Positions 8,572 to 16,271 of a stretch of 48,554 bases of DNA are shown here, piece after piece. Source of the DNA: an uncultured Woeseiaceae bacterium (GTDB lineage Bacteria; Pseudomonadota; Gammaproteobacteria; Steroidobacterales; Woeseiaceae). How positions within the stretch are numbered: the stretch's first letter is position 1; the number at the start of each line of letters is the position of its first letter. The stretch covers positions 1 through 48,554 of the forward strand of contig CAJJBK010000042.1 in NCBI GenBank assembly GCA_905182415.1. The letters run 5' to 3'. A model generated the notes under the pieces. The model had not been told where the DNA came from. It saw only the letters and a program-made list of their open reading frames with translations, and searched no databases. Position numbers and translations under genes: made by a program.

Positions 8572-8811
8572 TTAAACAGATTTATGTGCAGTCACAAAGT
8601 CTATAGCTTGCTGAACAGTGGTAATCTTTTCAGCATCTTCGTCAGGAATCTCAGTATCAAACTCTTCTTCTAATGCCATTACCAATTCTACTGTATCTAA
8701 TGAATCAGCACCCAGATCATCAACGAAAGAAGCTTCATTGGTTACTTCGTCGCCTTTTACACCCAGTTGCTCTGCAACAATACTTTTAACTTGCTCTTCG
8801 ATATTACTCAT
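8572..8811 (-). CDS. acpP: Acyl carrier protein
   Basis: Carrier of growing acyl chains in fatty acid synthesis. The 79-residue acidic protein has the phosphopantetheine attachment motif GADSLDTVE with Ser37, and the usual N-terminal [15 protein letters not shown]. The ribosome site AAGGAG lies 6 nt from the ATG, strong for this genome and in keeping with the very high expression of this protein. It lies 168 nt downstream of fabG, and a strong terminator follows at once, so fabF does not follow as it usually does in gammaproteobacteria. It probably has its own promoter in the fabG-acpP gap. Confidence 0.98.
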   Translation of the reverse strand: MSNIEEQVKSIVAEQLGVKGDEVTNEASFVDDLGADSLDTVELVMALEEEFDTEIPDEDAEKITTVQQAIDFVTAHKSV

Positions 8812-8883
8812 TTTTATCTCCTTGAGGACTAGTTAAAGAAACTCGATAAATATACTGACTATCGACTTTTTTACTGTACACAA

Positions 8884-8898
8884 TGTCTAATATAGACA
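8884..8898. repeat. 15-nt perfect inverted repeat TGTCTAATATAGACA between fabG and acpP
   Basis: Arms TGTCTA and TAGACA with a 3-nt centre lie 73 nt upstream of the acpP ATG. The position suits an operator or promoter element for acpP. It does not match the FabR, FadR or PsrA consensus sites I know. A weaker 5-bp stem (TGCGG/CCGCA) lies about 20 nt further upstream. Confidence 0.35.
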
Positions 8899-8979
8899 AT
8901 TTATCTAGACTATATATGCGGTAATATAAAATCCGCAGCCGTATTGTAGGGGAAAGTCACCTTTCAATCTACTCAGGAT

Positions 8980-9735
8980 TCAATTCATTAGCATTCCACC
9001 ATTAATATTAATGGTCTCACCAGTAATATACGCGGCAGAATCAGAGGCCAAAAATATCACGGAAGCTGCTATTTCTTCAGTTTCTCCAAATCTATTAAGT
9101 GGAACATTTGCTAGCATTTTTTCTGTTTGATCGGGCGTTAATTTATTTGTCATATCTGTTTGAATAAAACCAGGAGCGATAATATTAACCGTTATATTGC
9201 GTGTTCCTACCTCACGAGCCAATGATTTTGAAAACCCAATAACACCAGCTTTGGCTGCTGCATAATTAGCTTGGCCTGGATTACCCATGAGGCCTACCAC
9301 CGATGAAACATTGATGATTCGACCATATCTTTGCTTCATCATTGGCTTAACACAGAGCTTACAAAGTTTAAATACTCCGTTTAAATTTGCATTAATTACC
9401 GCATTCCAGTCATCGTCTTTCATTCGCATTAATAAATTATCTTTCGTAATGCCTGCATTATTAATTAATATATGTATCGTTCCCTCATTTCCGAGGATAT
9501 CTTTTATAGCTGAATCAATTGATTGACCATCTGTCACATCGAGTATCACCCCTCTTCCTTTTCCAGCTAACATTGTTGTAATGCGTTTTGCTCCATCTTC
9601 GGTAGTGGCGGAACCAATTACGAAAGCTCCTGCTTCTATGCAAGATTTAGCGATAGCTGCGCCAATCCCTCGACTCGCACCTGTCACAAAAGCAATTTTA
9701 TCATTTAGTAAATTTGGTGAAAATATATTACTCAT
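8980..9735 (-). CDS. fabG: 3-oxoacyl-[acyl-carrier-protein] reductase
   Basis: Reduces 3-oxoacyl-ACP with NADPH in each elongation cycle. It is a short-chain dehydrogenase with the cofactor motif TGASRGIG (18-25), NNAG (92-95), the catalytic tetrad Asn117, Ser145, Tyr158 and Lys162 (YAAAK), and the FabG-like segments VVGLMGNPGQANYAAAKAG and NIIAPGFIQTDMT. Its 251 residues are about seven longer at the N-terminus than E. coli FabG. The ATG overlaps the end of fabD by 8 nt, indicating coupled translation. The neighbours fabD and acpP support FabG rather than another SDR. Confidence 0.96.
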   Translation of the reverse strand: MSNIFSPNLLNDKIAFVTGASRGIGAAIAKSCIEAGAFVIGSATTEDGAKRITTMLAGKGRGVILDVTDGQSIDSAIKDILGNEGTIHILINNAGITKDNLLMRMKDDDWNAVINANLNGVFKLCKLCVKPMMKQRYGRIINVSSVVGLMGNPGQANYAAAKAGVIGFSKSLAREVGTRNITVNIIAPGFIQTDMTNKLTPDQTEKMLANVPLNRFGETEEIAASVIFLASDSAAYITGETININGGMLMN

Positions 9736-10687
9736 TGTCTTCCTCTGATGATAATTTTTGAGCGATCAATTCATTGATCGAATCAATTGATTTTATAGAG
9801 TCGAATTTAACTGCTCGTATTGATTTGTCAATTCTTTTACAAAGACCACTAAGGATTCCACCTGGGCCAAATTCTATAGAAATCCCAATATCTTTTTTGA
9901 TGAAATAACGAATTATGTCCGCCCATCGAACAGGATTGGATATCTGTCTTGTAAGACCTTCAATGAGGTTATTTTGATCAGTATATAAGGCCACATCAAC
10001 ATTATTTATAACAGGAACGCTAGGGATTGCAAGTTGAATACTCTGAAGTTTTTCTTTAAGTTTTGCACCTGCTGGTAACATTAATTCACAATGCGAAGGA
10101 ATACTGACATTCAACAGAATTGCCCTTCTAGCACCTTTCTTTTTAGCAATATCAATCGTATTTTCTACGGCAACTTTACTACCAGCAATCACAACTTGTC
10201 CTGGTGCATTAAAATTGACTGCCTCTACAATACCCTTATTTTTCCCCTCATCACACGCCTCTATTACAACATCATCATCAAGACCTATAATTGCGGCCAT
10301 AGCACCTAAACCAAGAGGTACGGCTGTTGCCATATATTGAGCACGGCACTTGACTAGATCAACCGCATCTTCAAAAGCTAGGGCCCCAGAACAAACTAAA
10401 GCCGTGTATTCGCCAAGACTGTGCCCAGCCATGATAGAGGGAGAATGAGGAGACTCGGATGTGTAATATCGCCATGAGGCAACACCCGCCACCAGCATGG
10501 CAGGTTGAGTGTATAAAGTATTATTTAACTTTTCATCTGGACCATTCTGCATTAATTCCCACAAATCAAAACCCAGAATTGCTGCAGCTTCTGAAACCGT
10601 TTCTCGAACAATTTCAGATTCATTATAAAGCTCATGCATCATTCCGATTGACTGGGATCCTTGACCAGGAAAGACAGCTGCGAACAT
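9728..10687 (-). CDS. fabD: Malonyl-CoA:ACP transacylase
   Basis: Loads malonyl groups from CoA onto ACP for chain elongation. The N-terminus FPGQGSQSIGM, the nucleophile elbow GHSLGEYTAL (Ser90), Arg115 and His199 (IPSHCELM) form the expected active site; the C-terminal IEFGPGGILSGLCKRI is also diagnostic. Length 319 is slightly above the usual 310. A GGAAG ribosome site precedes ATG 10687. It is the first gene of a fabD-fabG unit. The rpmF-plsX-fabH genes normally found upstream are absent; a divergent gspG lies there instead. Confidence 0.97.
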   Translation of the reverse strand: MFAAVFPGQGSQSIGMMHELYNESEIVRETVSEAAAILGFDLWELMQNGPDEKLNNTLYTQPAMLVAGVASWRYYTSESPHSPSIMAGHSLGEYTALVCSGALAFEDAVDLVKCRAQYMATAVPLGLGAMAAIIGLDDDVVIEACDEGKNKGIVEAVNFNAPGQVVIAGSKVAVENTIDIAKKKGARRAILLNVSIPSHCELMLPAGAKLKEKLQSIQLAIPSVPVINNVDVALYTDQNNLIEGLTRQISNPVRWADIIRYFIKKDIGISIEFGPGGILSGLCKRIDKSIRAVKFDSIKSIDSINELIAQKLSSEEDNE

Positions 10688-10726
10688 ATTACTCTTCCAT
10701 TGATTTTATGCTTGTAATTATTTTCT

Positions 10727-10732
10727 ATTATA
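10727..10732 (-). promoter_or_regulatory. -10 element for fabD
   Basis: A perfect TATAAT on the minus strand, 39 nt before the fabD ATG. The -35 region is poor (TGTTAA at a 16-nt spacer), so strength is uncertain. Confidence 0.4.
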
Positions 10733-10789
10733 ACGCCGCAATAAACAATTAACATTAATTCTTGACGTCACGTTTTCTTATTTTTTATT

Positions 10790-10817
10790 TTTACAATCGG
10801 TGTATGATTAATATAAG
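10790..10817 (+). promoter_or_regulatory. Sigma70-type promoter for the gsp operon
   Basis: TTTACA and TATAAG, each one base from consensus, are separated by 16 nt. The start would fall near 10824, about 29 nt before the GTG of gspG. An additional TTGACG at 10762 has no good -10 partner. Confidence 0.55.
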
Positions 10818-10852
10818 TATATGAATGAACTGAATAGATTCAAGGTGGATAC

Positions 10853-11284
10853 GTGAACAGACAAAAAAAAGAAACTGGTTTTACGCTAATAGAAATTATG
10901 GTTGTTGTTATTATTCTGGGAATACTCACTGCCATTGTTGCACCAAACATCATTGGTAGAGTTGGAGATGCACAAATCTCTGCAGCGAAACAAGACATTA
11001 GAAATATTGAAAGTTCATTGAGACTTTTTCGCCTTGATAATTTCAACTATCCAACTAATGAGCAAGGTATTAAAGCATTGACGGCAAAACCAGTTGGACA
11101 AAACACCAGAAATTGGAAAGGGCCATACCTAAATCGAATGCCTAAAGATCCATGGGGAAACCAATATCTTTATATGTACCCAGGCCTAAATAGTGAAATA
11201 GACATATATACTTATGGGCGAGATGGACAGCCAGGAGGAAGTGGAGATGATGCTGATATCGGCAATTGGGATAGTCAACAATAA
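10853..11284 (+). CDS. gspG: Type II secretion major pseudopilin GspG
   Basis: Main subunit of the periplasmic pseudopilus that drives protein export through the type II secretion system. A 9-residue basic leader ends at the prepilin peptidase site G9|FTLIE, with Glu14 (+5) and a hydrophobic helix. The body has the GspG pattern YPTNEQGIKALTAKP and GPYLNRMPKDPWGNQYLY, and an acidic C-terminal loop (GRDGQPGGSGDDADIGNWD) that binds calcium in this family. The start is GTG at 10853 with AAGGTGG 4 nt upstream. It opens a gspG-N run; gspC, D, E, F and the prepilin peptidase are not in the window. Confidence 0.96.
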   Translation: MNRQKKETGFTLIEIMVVVIILGILTAIVAPNIIGRVGDAQISAAKQDIRNIESSLRLFRLDNFNYPTNEQGIKALTAKPVGQNTRNWKGPYLNRMPKDPWGNQYLYMYPGLNSEIDIYTYGRDGQPGGSGDDADIGNWDSQQ

Positions 11285-11855
11285 GCTCAACTATCAATCC
11301 TTTATAAGGCGCACCCCAGAATACAAAGAAAACGGCTTCACGCTTATAGAACTATTAACTGTCATGGCAATAATTGGCATAATTAGTGCGATATCGATAT
11401 TCGCAATCAATACAACAAATAAAAATGACGATCTAACGGTTAACGCTACTAGATTAGCGTCATTGATGGAACTGTCAAGAGAAGAGGCGATAATGCAAGG
11501 ACGTGATTATGGGATTGAATTCATTGAGAGTGGCTATCAATTTCTTGAATATATTCCGATGCTAGAGACATGGGTTGACCTACAAAATGATCACCTTTTT
11601 AAACAAAGAAAACTTCCCAATGGACTTCAATATGAGCTAGTAATTGAAAACAAGGAAATTCAAATAAAGAATAATAAAGTTAACTCATCCGATGAATCAT
11701 TAGATAAACTTCGAGTAGATAAGATACCGCATATCTTAATTCTATCGAGTGGGGAAATTAGTCCATTCAATCTAATTCTTTTTACGGATGATAATTCCAG
11801 AATAAAAGTATCTGCCTCATTAGGTGGGGAAATTATTGTCAATAATGACCAATAA
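11247..11855 (+). CDS. gspH: Type II secretion minor pseudopilin GspH
   Basis: Minor pseudopilin at or near the pseudopilus tip. The cleavage site is NG|FTLIELL followed by a hydrophobic helix (VMAIIGIISAISIFAI) and a pilin-like beta domain containing the GspH/FimT-type stretch RLASLMELSREEAIMQGRDYGI. I placed the start at ATG 11247 because AGGAGG lies 8 nt upstream. That gives a 30-residue leader and a 38-nt overlap with gspG. The frame extends back to an ATG at 11214 without a comparable ribosome site, and there is no standard start codon nearer the cleavage site. Confidence 0.85.
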   Translation: MMLISAIGIVNNKLNYQSFIRRTPEYKENGFTLIELLTVMAIIGIISAISIFAINTTNKNDDLTVNATRLASLMELSREEAIMQGRDYGIEFIESGYQFLEYIPMLETWVDLQNDHLFKQRKLPNGLQYELVIENKEIQIKNNKVNSSDESLDKLRVDKIPHILILSSGEISPFNLILFTDDNSRIKVSASLGGEIIVNNDQ

Positions 11856-11866
11856 GTAATTATCCT

Positions 11867-12292
11867 ATGAAATTTTATTGTAACTTTTTAACACCTATAA
11901 ATAATCACAAAAAATCAGGATTTACTCTTATAGAAGTTATGATTGCTTTGGCGATTGTTGCAATCTCACTTGGCTCTGCAATTGCTATAACAAGCCAAGA
12001 TATAATGAGAGCCGATTCGATGCAGCATAGAACCTACGCGAATTGGATCGCACAAAATAAACTCACTGAAGCTCGTATTAATAATATAAAACCAGATACT
12101 GGTGTTCAAGATGGATCTATTATATTTGCTGGAAATAATTGGAAATGGGAAACAAGAATCTCAAAGACAGGTATTGACGATTTATATCGAATGGATGTAG
12201 CAGTCAGTATTGAAACTAGAGAACTACCCAGTAGAACTATAACTGGATTTATTAACGATAACTCAAGATCTAGAAACAATGTCTCAAATTAA
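11867..12292 (+). CDS. gspI: Type II secretion minor pseudopilin GspI
   Basis: Minor pseudopilin that nucleates the GspI-J-K tip complex. An 18-residue leader ends at the processing site KSG|FTLIEVM with Glu at +5, followed by the GspI-typical ALAIVAISLGSAIAI and the conserved NWIAQNKLTEARI. At 141 residues it has the usual length. Its 3' end overlaps gspJ by 14 nt. Confidence 0.93.
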   Translation: MKFYCNFLTPINNHKKSGFTLIEVMIALAIVAISLGSAIAITSQDIMRADSMQHRTYANWIAQNKLTEARINNIKPDTGVQDGSIIFAGNNWKWETRISKTGIDDLYRMDVAVSIETRELPSRTITGFINDNSRSRNNVSN

Positions 12293-12890
12293 GAAAAATG
12301 GCTTTACGCTGATTGAAGTACTGGTTGCCATGGGAATATTTTCAATCTTATCTGCATTGGCCTATGGCACACTCAATCAAACGATAATTACTGCAGATAT
12401 ACTCTCAAATCGAATGAATAAAATACAGTCACTCCAAAGGACTATCAGGCTCATAGAACAAGACTTCATGCAACTGGCAGAAAGGCCAGTTCGAAGTGAA
12501 ATAGGAAATACACAGCTTGCCGCATTAAGCACCAACCCTAATAATATCTATCCCATTGAATTTACTCGTCATGGTTGGTCAAATCCTTTGTCGCTAAAAA
12601 GAAGTACACTCCAACGAGCAGCTTACAACCTAAGCGGTGATTCATTAGTACGTCTTCATTGGAATGTTTTGGATAAAACTTATAATAATTTCATGCAAAG
12701 TGACATTTTGTTGGATAACGTTGAAAGTTTTAACTTCTCATTCATGAAGAATAATAACGATTGGACTGAGCAATGGCCACCAATTGAATCTAGTCTTTCT
12801 GATGGTCTTAGAATTTTACCTAAAGCAGTTAAAATAACGCTTAATTTTAATGATGACACCAATGTATATCGTTTAATTGAAATAAAATGA
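12279..12890 (+). CDS. gspJ: Type II secretion minor pseudopilin GspJ
   Basis: Minor pseudopilin of the tip complex. The leader is short and basic with cleavage at KNG8|FTLIEVLVAM and Glu at +5. The GspJ hallmark helix LQRTIRLIEQDFMQLAERPVR follows, then a beta-rich domain. Length 203 is typical. It overlaps gspI by 14 nt and gspK by 4 nt (ATGA), consistent with coupled translation. Confidence 0.94.
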   Translation: MSQIKKNGFTLIEVLVAMGIFSILSALAYGTLNQTIITADILSNRMNKIQSLQRTIRLIEQDFMQLAERPVRSEIGNTQLAALSTNPNNIYPIEFTRHGWSNPLSLKRSTLQRAAYNLSGDSLVRLHWNVLDKTYNNFMQSDILLDNVESFNFSFMKNNNDWTEQWPPIESSLSDGLRILPKAVKITLNFNDDTNVYRLIEIK

Positions 12891-13828
12891 TGAAAAAAAA
12901 TCATCCATTACAAAAAGAATATAATAAAGGCGTAGCTCTAATTACCGCCATGATGATAGTTGCCATTACTGGAATCATTTCCACCAATTTACTTTGGGAT
13001 AATATACTTGATACCCGCCGAACGATGACAACCCTAAATAGAGACCAAGCAATACAAGTTGCACTTGGAGCGGAAAGTTGGATCATGAAGATATTAAAAG
13101 ATGACGCCCTTAATACACAATCCGATCATCTAAATGAATTTTGGGCGAAAGATCTTCCGGCGTTACCCATTGATGGAGGTGATATTTTTGGTCAAATTAC
13201 TGATCTCCAAAGTAGATTTAATTTAAATAATCTTGTTAAGTCAGATGGTAGTATTGATCAAGATCAGTTTGAACATTTTCAACGTCTACTTAAAATCTTG
13301 AATATTGAAGCTAATATTACTGCCGAAATTATCGATTGGATTGACCCAGACCAATATCCAACATTTCCTGGAGGCGCTGAAGATGACAACTACACCAAGC
13401 TAACTCCACCCTATCGAACTGCAAACCAACCAATGATTAGTACCAGTGAAATCCTTTCTTTGAATTCTGTAAATCCCTATATTTATAAAACCTTAAAACC
13501 TCATATTACAGCTTTACCTGTAAAGACAAGAATTAATGTAAATACTGCCAACTCAATCGTTTTACAGTCTCTTGATAACGGAATAACCAAAAATGATGTT
13601 CAACGACTAATTATAGAAAGAATGCCTTCAGGGTTTGGTGATGTCTCAAGCTCATTTAAATCTTTACTTCTTCCTGAGAATTTAACTAAGATATCGGATA
13701 ATTCGAATTACTTTCAATTAAAACTTATGATTAGAATCGATACTGTAACTATGACTATGTTCAGCAACATTAAACGAGACCAAAATGGAAATACATCCAT
13801 TTTGATGCGAAGTTTTGGGTCGACCTAA
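12887..13828 (+). CDS. gspK: Type II secretion minor pseudopilin GspK
   Basis: Largest minor pseudopilin, caps the pseudopilus tip. The processing site is NKG15|VALITAMM; position +5 is Thr instead of Glu, which is normal for GspK and the reason it sits at the tip. The alpha-domain and SAM-like helices are present: DLQSRFNLNNL, EIIDWIDPD, and INVNTANSIVLQSL. The 313 residues match the family. ATG overlaps the gspJ stop; gspL begins 3 nt after its stop. Confidence 0.94.
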   Translation: MMKKNHPLQKEYNKGVALITAMMIVAITGIISTNLLWDNILDTRRTMTTLNRDQAIQVALGAESWIMKILKDDALNTQSDHLNEFWAKDLPALPIDGGDIFGQITDLQSRFNLNNLVKSDGSIDQDQFEHFQRLLKILNIEANITAEIIDWIDPDQYPTFPGGAEDDNYTKLTPPYRTANQPMISTSEILSLNSVNPYIYKTLKPHITALPVKTRINVNTANSIVLQSLDNGITKNDVQRLIIERMPSGFGDVSSSFKSLLLPENLTKISDNSNYFQLKLMIRIDTVTMTMFSNIKRDQNGNTSILMRSFGST

Positions 13829-13831
13829 TTT

Positions 13832-15046
13832 ATGACTATTACAACCATCATCAAGCTGAATGAATATTCTCTTAATCTGTCAGAGTGGATGACTGTAGAT
13901 GAGATGGGCAGACAAATTACAGCGCCAGAATCCGGAGACCTCATGAATCTCCCTAGCGAACATAAACTGAATACAATAATTGTTCTTCTACCAGCTACTG
14001 AAGTATCAACTTCATTCTTAAATTTACCCATAAAATCAATCAATAAAATTAAAACAGCAATCCCCTTTGCCCTAGAGGAGGATTTAGCTTGTGACATTAA
14101 TTTATTGCATTTTTCATTCAAAAAAATTAAATACAAAGACTCTATTCCTGTTTGTGTAATAGATAAAAATAAATTCAATGAGTACCGTAAACTCTTAATT
14201 AATTCTGGAATTAACGCTCAAGTAATAACATCAGAAATCTTTGGATTACCAATGATTCAAAGAACCGTAAATGTATTAATCGAACCAAACAAAACGCTCA
14301 TTAATAATGGATCAGGCAAGGCCTATGCACTTGAGAATGATAGCGTAATAGATCTCCATGAATTGATTGATGAAGTGAAAGAAGACGCCAATCATGTTCA
14401 AGTGTATCTCGATTACTCATGCCAAGATAAATACAAAAATATCCAAGAAAATCAGGATGGTATAGATATACAATTACTAGAAGGAAGCTCGCTGCAAAAG
14501 TTATCGCAAATTATCGTAAACTCAGATTATGTTAATCTGCTGCAAGGTGAATATGCCGCTCAAATAGAATATAAAAAATACCTCCAACCGTGGCGTCATA
14601 GTGCTTACTTATTGTTGGGACTTATGATTATTTTAATGACAAGTAAGACCATTAACTACTTTCAAGCAACTAATTATGAGACTACGTTATCCTCTCGCTT
14701 TCTAGATGAATATAAAAAATTCCAACCCAATGCCAATAATATCAGTGACCCTATCCGTATTGTTACTGCTATAAAAAACAACAATTCCGTCAAAATAAAT
14801 ACATCTTTCTTCTTAAGCTCACTTCAACAATTAAGCAAAGCAGTAAATGACAATGACGGCGTATTTTTAACTTCTATAACTTACCAAGAAAACGTGACTA
14901 TCATAAGATTAACCGCGCCCAATGTAACCTTAATTGATACAATTCGAAAAACAATAATTCAAAATGGAATCTTTCAAGCTAAAATATTATCCACTAATAA
15001 AATCAATAATAACGTGCAAAGCCGAATAGAGATAAAAGCACTATGA
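13832..15046 (+). CDS. gspL: Type II secretion inner-membrane protein GspL
   Basis: Links the cytoplasmic ATPase GspE to the inner-membrane platform. The N-terminal actin-like cytoplasmic domain (about 1-250) includes IIVLLPATEVSTSFLNLP and AIPFALEEDLACDINLLHF, which is the most conserved GspL segment. One membrane helix follows (about 253-272, HSAYLLLGLMIILMTSKTI), then a periplasmic ferredoxin-like domain. Length 404 is usual. It overlaps gspM by 4 nt. Confidence 0.92.
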   Translation: MTITTIIKLNEYSLNLSEWMTVDEMGRQITAPESGDLMNLPSEHKLNTIIVLLPATEVSTSFLNLPIKSINKIKTAIPFALEEDLACDINLLHFSFKKIKYKDSIPVCVIDKNKFNEYRKLLINSGINAQVITSEIFGLPMIQRTVNVLIEPNKTLINNGSGKAYALENDSVIDLHELIDEVKEDANHVQVYLDYSCQDKYKNIQENQDGIDIQLLEGSSLQKLSQIIVNSDYVNLLQGEYAAQIEYKKYLQPWRHSAYLLLGLMIILMTSKTINYFQATNYETTLSSRFLDEYKKFQPNANNISDPIRIVTAIKNNNSVKINTSFFLSSLQQLSKAVNDNDGVFLTSITYQENVTIIRLTAPNVTLIDTIRKTIIQNGIFQAKILSTNKINNNVQSRIEIKAL

Positions 15047-15537
15047 CTATGATCAAACGATTAGAATCTCTTCAACAGCGTGAACTAATCTTGCTCACCA
15101 TAGGTACCGTTACTCTATTGTCATTTTTAATATATTTATTCATATGGAAACCATTAGCTATAGAAACTGTTTCTGCAGAGACTAGAATAAAGCAACTAGA
15201 ATGGTCTCTTGTTGAAATAAAATATCTTCAAAATATCAAGCAAAATGATAATCAAAAAAACCCACAGGAAGTTATTGAAAGCAATGAACCTCTCGTCGTA
15301 ATTATTGATAGCGCCCTTAGAAAATACAGTTTGTATGAAAATCTACAAAGAAGTCAGCCCATTGGTGACAACTCCATCAGAGTGGAGCTGAATAAGGCAA
15401 AATTCAATGATTTAATAGCTTGTCTTGGGGAATTAAAGAATTCGTTTAATATGAATGTCGATACCGTCAACATTTCACTCGCTCAAGCGAATCAGGCTGG
15501 GATTGTTAATGCCAGCATCACGATACTTCGCAATTAA
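15043..15537 (+). CDS. gspM: Type II secretion inner-membrane protein GspM
   Basis: Partner of GspL in the inner-membrane assembly platform. It has a short cytoplasmic N-terminus (LESLQQRELILL), one membrane helix (about 15-38, ending LFIWKPL), a coiled-coil-prone stretch and a periplasmic ferredoxin-like domain. Sequence conservation is low in this family, so the call rests on topology, size (164 residues) and position between gspL and gspN. ATG overlaps the gspL stop in ATGA. Confidence 0.88.
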   Translation: MTMIKRLESLQQRELILLTIGTVTLLSFLIYLFIWKPLAIETVSAETRIKQLEWSLVEIKYLQNIKQNDNQKNPQEVIESNEPLVVIIDSALRKYSLYENLQRSQPIGDNSIRVELNKAKFNDLIACLGELKNSFNMNVDTVNISLAQANQAGIVNASITILRN

Positions 15538-15539
15538 TC

Positions 15540-16271
15540 ATGCCAAAAAAGTATATTGCAATTATTTTAGTGCCCTTCATTGTTGGTGTGATTAATTTCT
15601 TTCCAGCTAATATTGCACTGCAAATAATTGCACCAAAAAATACCATCATCAATGGAATTAATGGAACTATTTGGAATGGTAACGTCAGTGAGGCGCAAAA
15701 TAAAAGTATATATATTCGCGATCTAAGATGGAATATTCGGCTCTCTAGCCTACTGCTCGGTCAATTGAGTTATAAAATTTCAATGTACCCGTTCAATGGT
15801 TACTTGAATACTCAAATAACAAGGAGCATTGATTCAACCATCGAACTGTCTGATTTAGAAGGTTCTATCAACAAAGGTGTTTTACCGGTGATTGCACCTT
15901 ATTTGGGCCTCGATGCACAAATTGACTATGCAATTAAACAAGTCTTATTGAGTAAAAACATACCAATCAAAATTGACGGCGATATTAAAGTTAGGGATTT
16001 GAAAATTCTAGGTTTATCCATTCAATCTTTAGGAAATTATGCAATTAAATTTAATCCAGCTATAGGAAAAGTTATAGGAAGCATAGAAGGCGAAAATGCT
16101 TTATTAGATGTTGCCGGGACAGTTGAACTTGATAATAATGGAAATTATTTAATATTTGGCCTTGTGGCTCCTAATACATTCACGCCTATAGAAATAGTAA
16201 ACCTAATGAATTTTCTAGGTACCCCCAATGATAAAAATCAACGAGAATTTAGATTTGAGGGCAAACTTTAG
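15540..16271 (+). CDS. gspN: Type II secretion protein GspN
   Basis: Accessory component found in some type II secretion operons, with one N-terminal membrane helix (KYIAIILVPFIVGVINFFPANIA) and a periplasmic domain. Family-typical segments are NGINGTIWNGNV, LRWNIRLSSLLLGQLSYKI and the glycine-rich ENALLDVAGTVELDNNGNY. It begins 2 nt after gspM and is the last gene of the operon. Its stop codon overlaps the stop of the convergent addA (shared bases 16268-16271), with no room for a terminator. Confidence 0.9.
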   Translation: MPKKYIAIILVPFIVGVINFFPANIALQIIAPKNTIINGINGTIWNGNVSEAQNKSIYIRDLRWNIRLSSLLLGQLSYKISMYPFNGYLNTQITRSIDSTIELSDLEGSINKGVLPVIAPYLGLDAQIDYAIKQVLLSKNIPIKIDGDIKVRDLKILGLSIQSLGNYAIKFNPAIGKVIGSIEGENALLDVAGTVELDNNGNYLIFGLVAPNTFTPIEIVNLMNFLGTPNDKNQREFRFEGKL

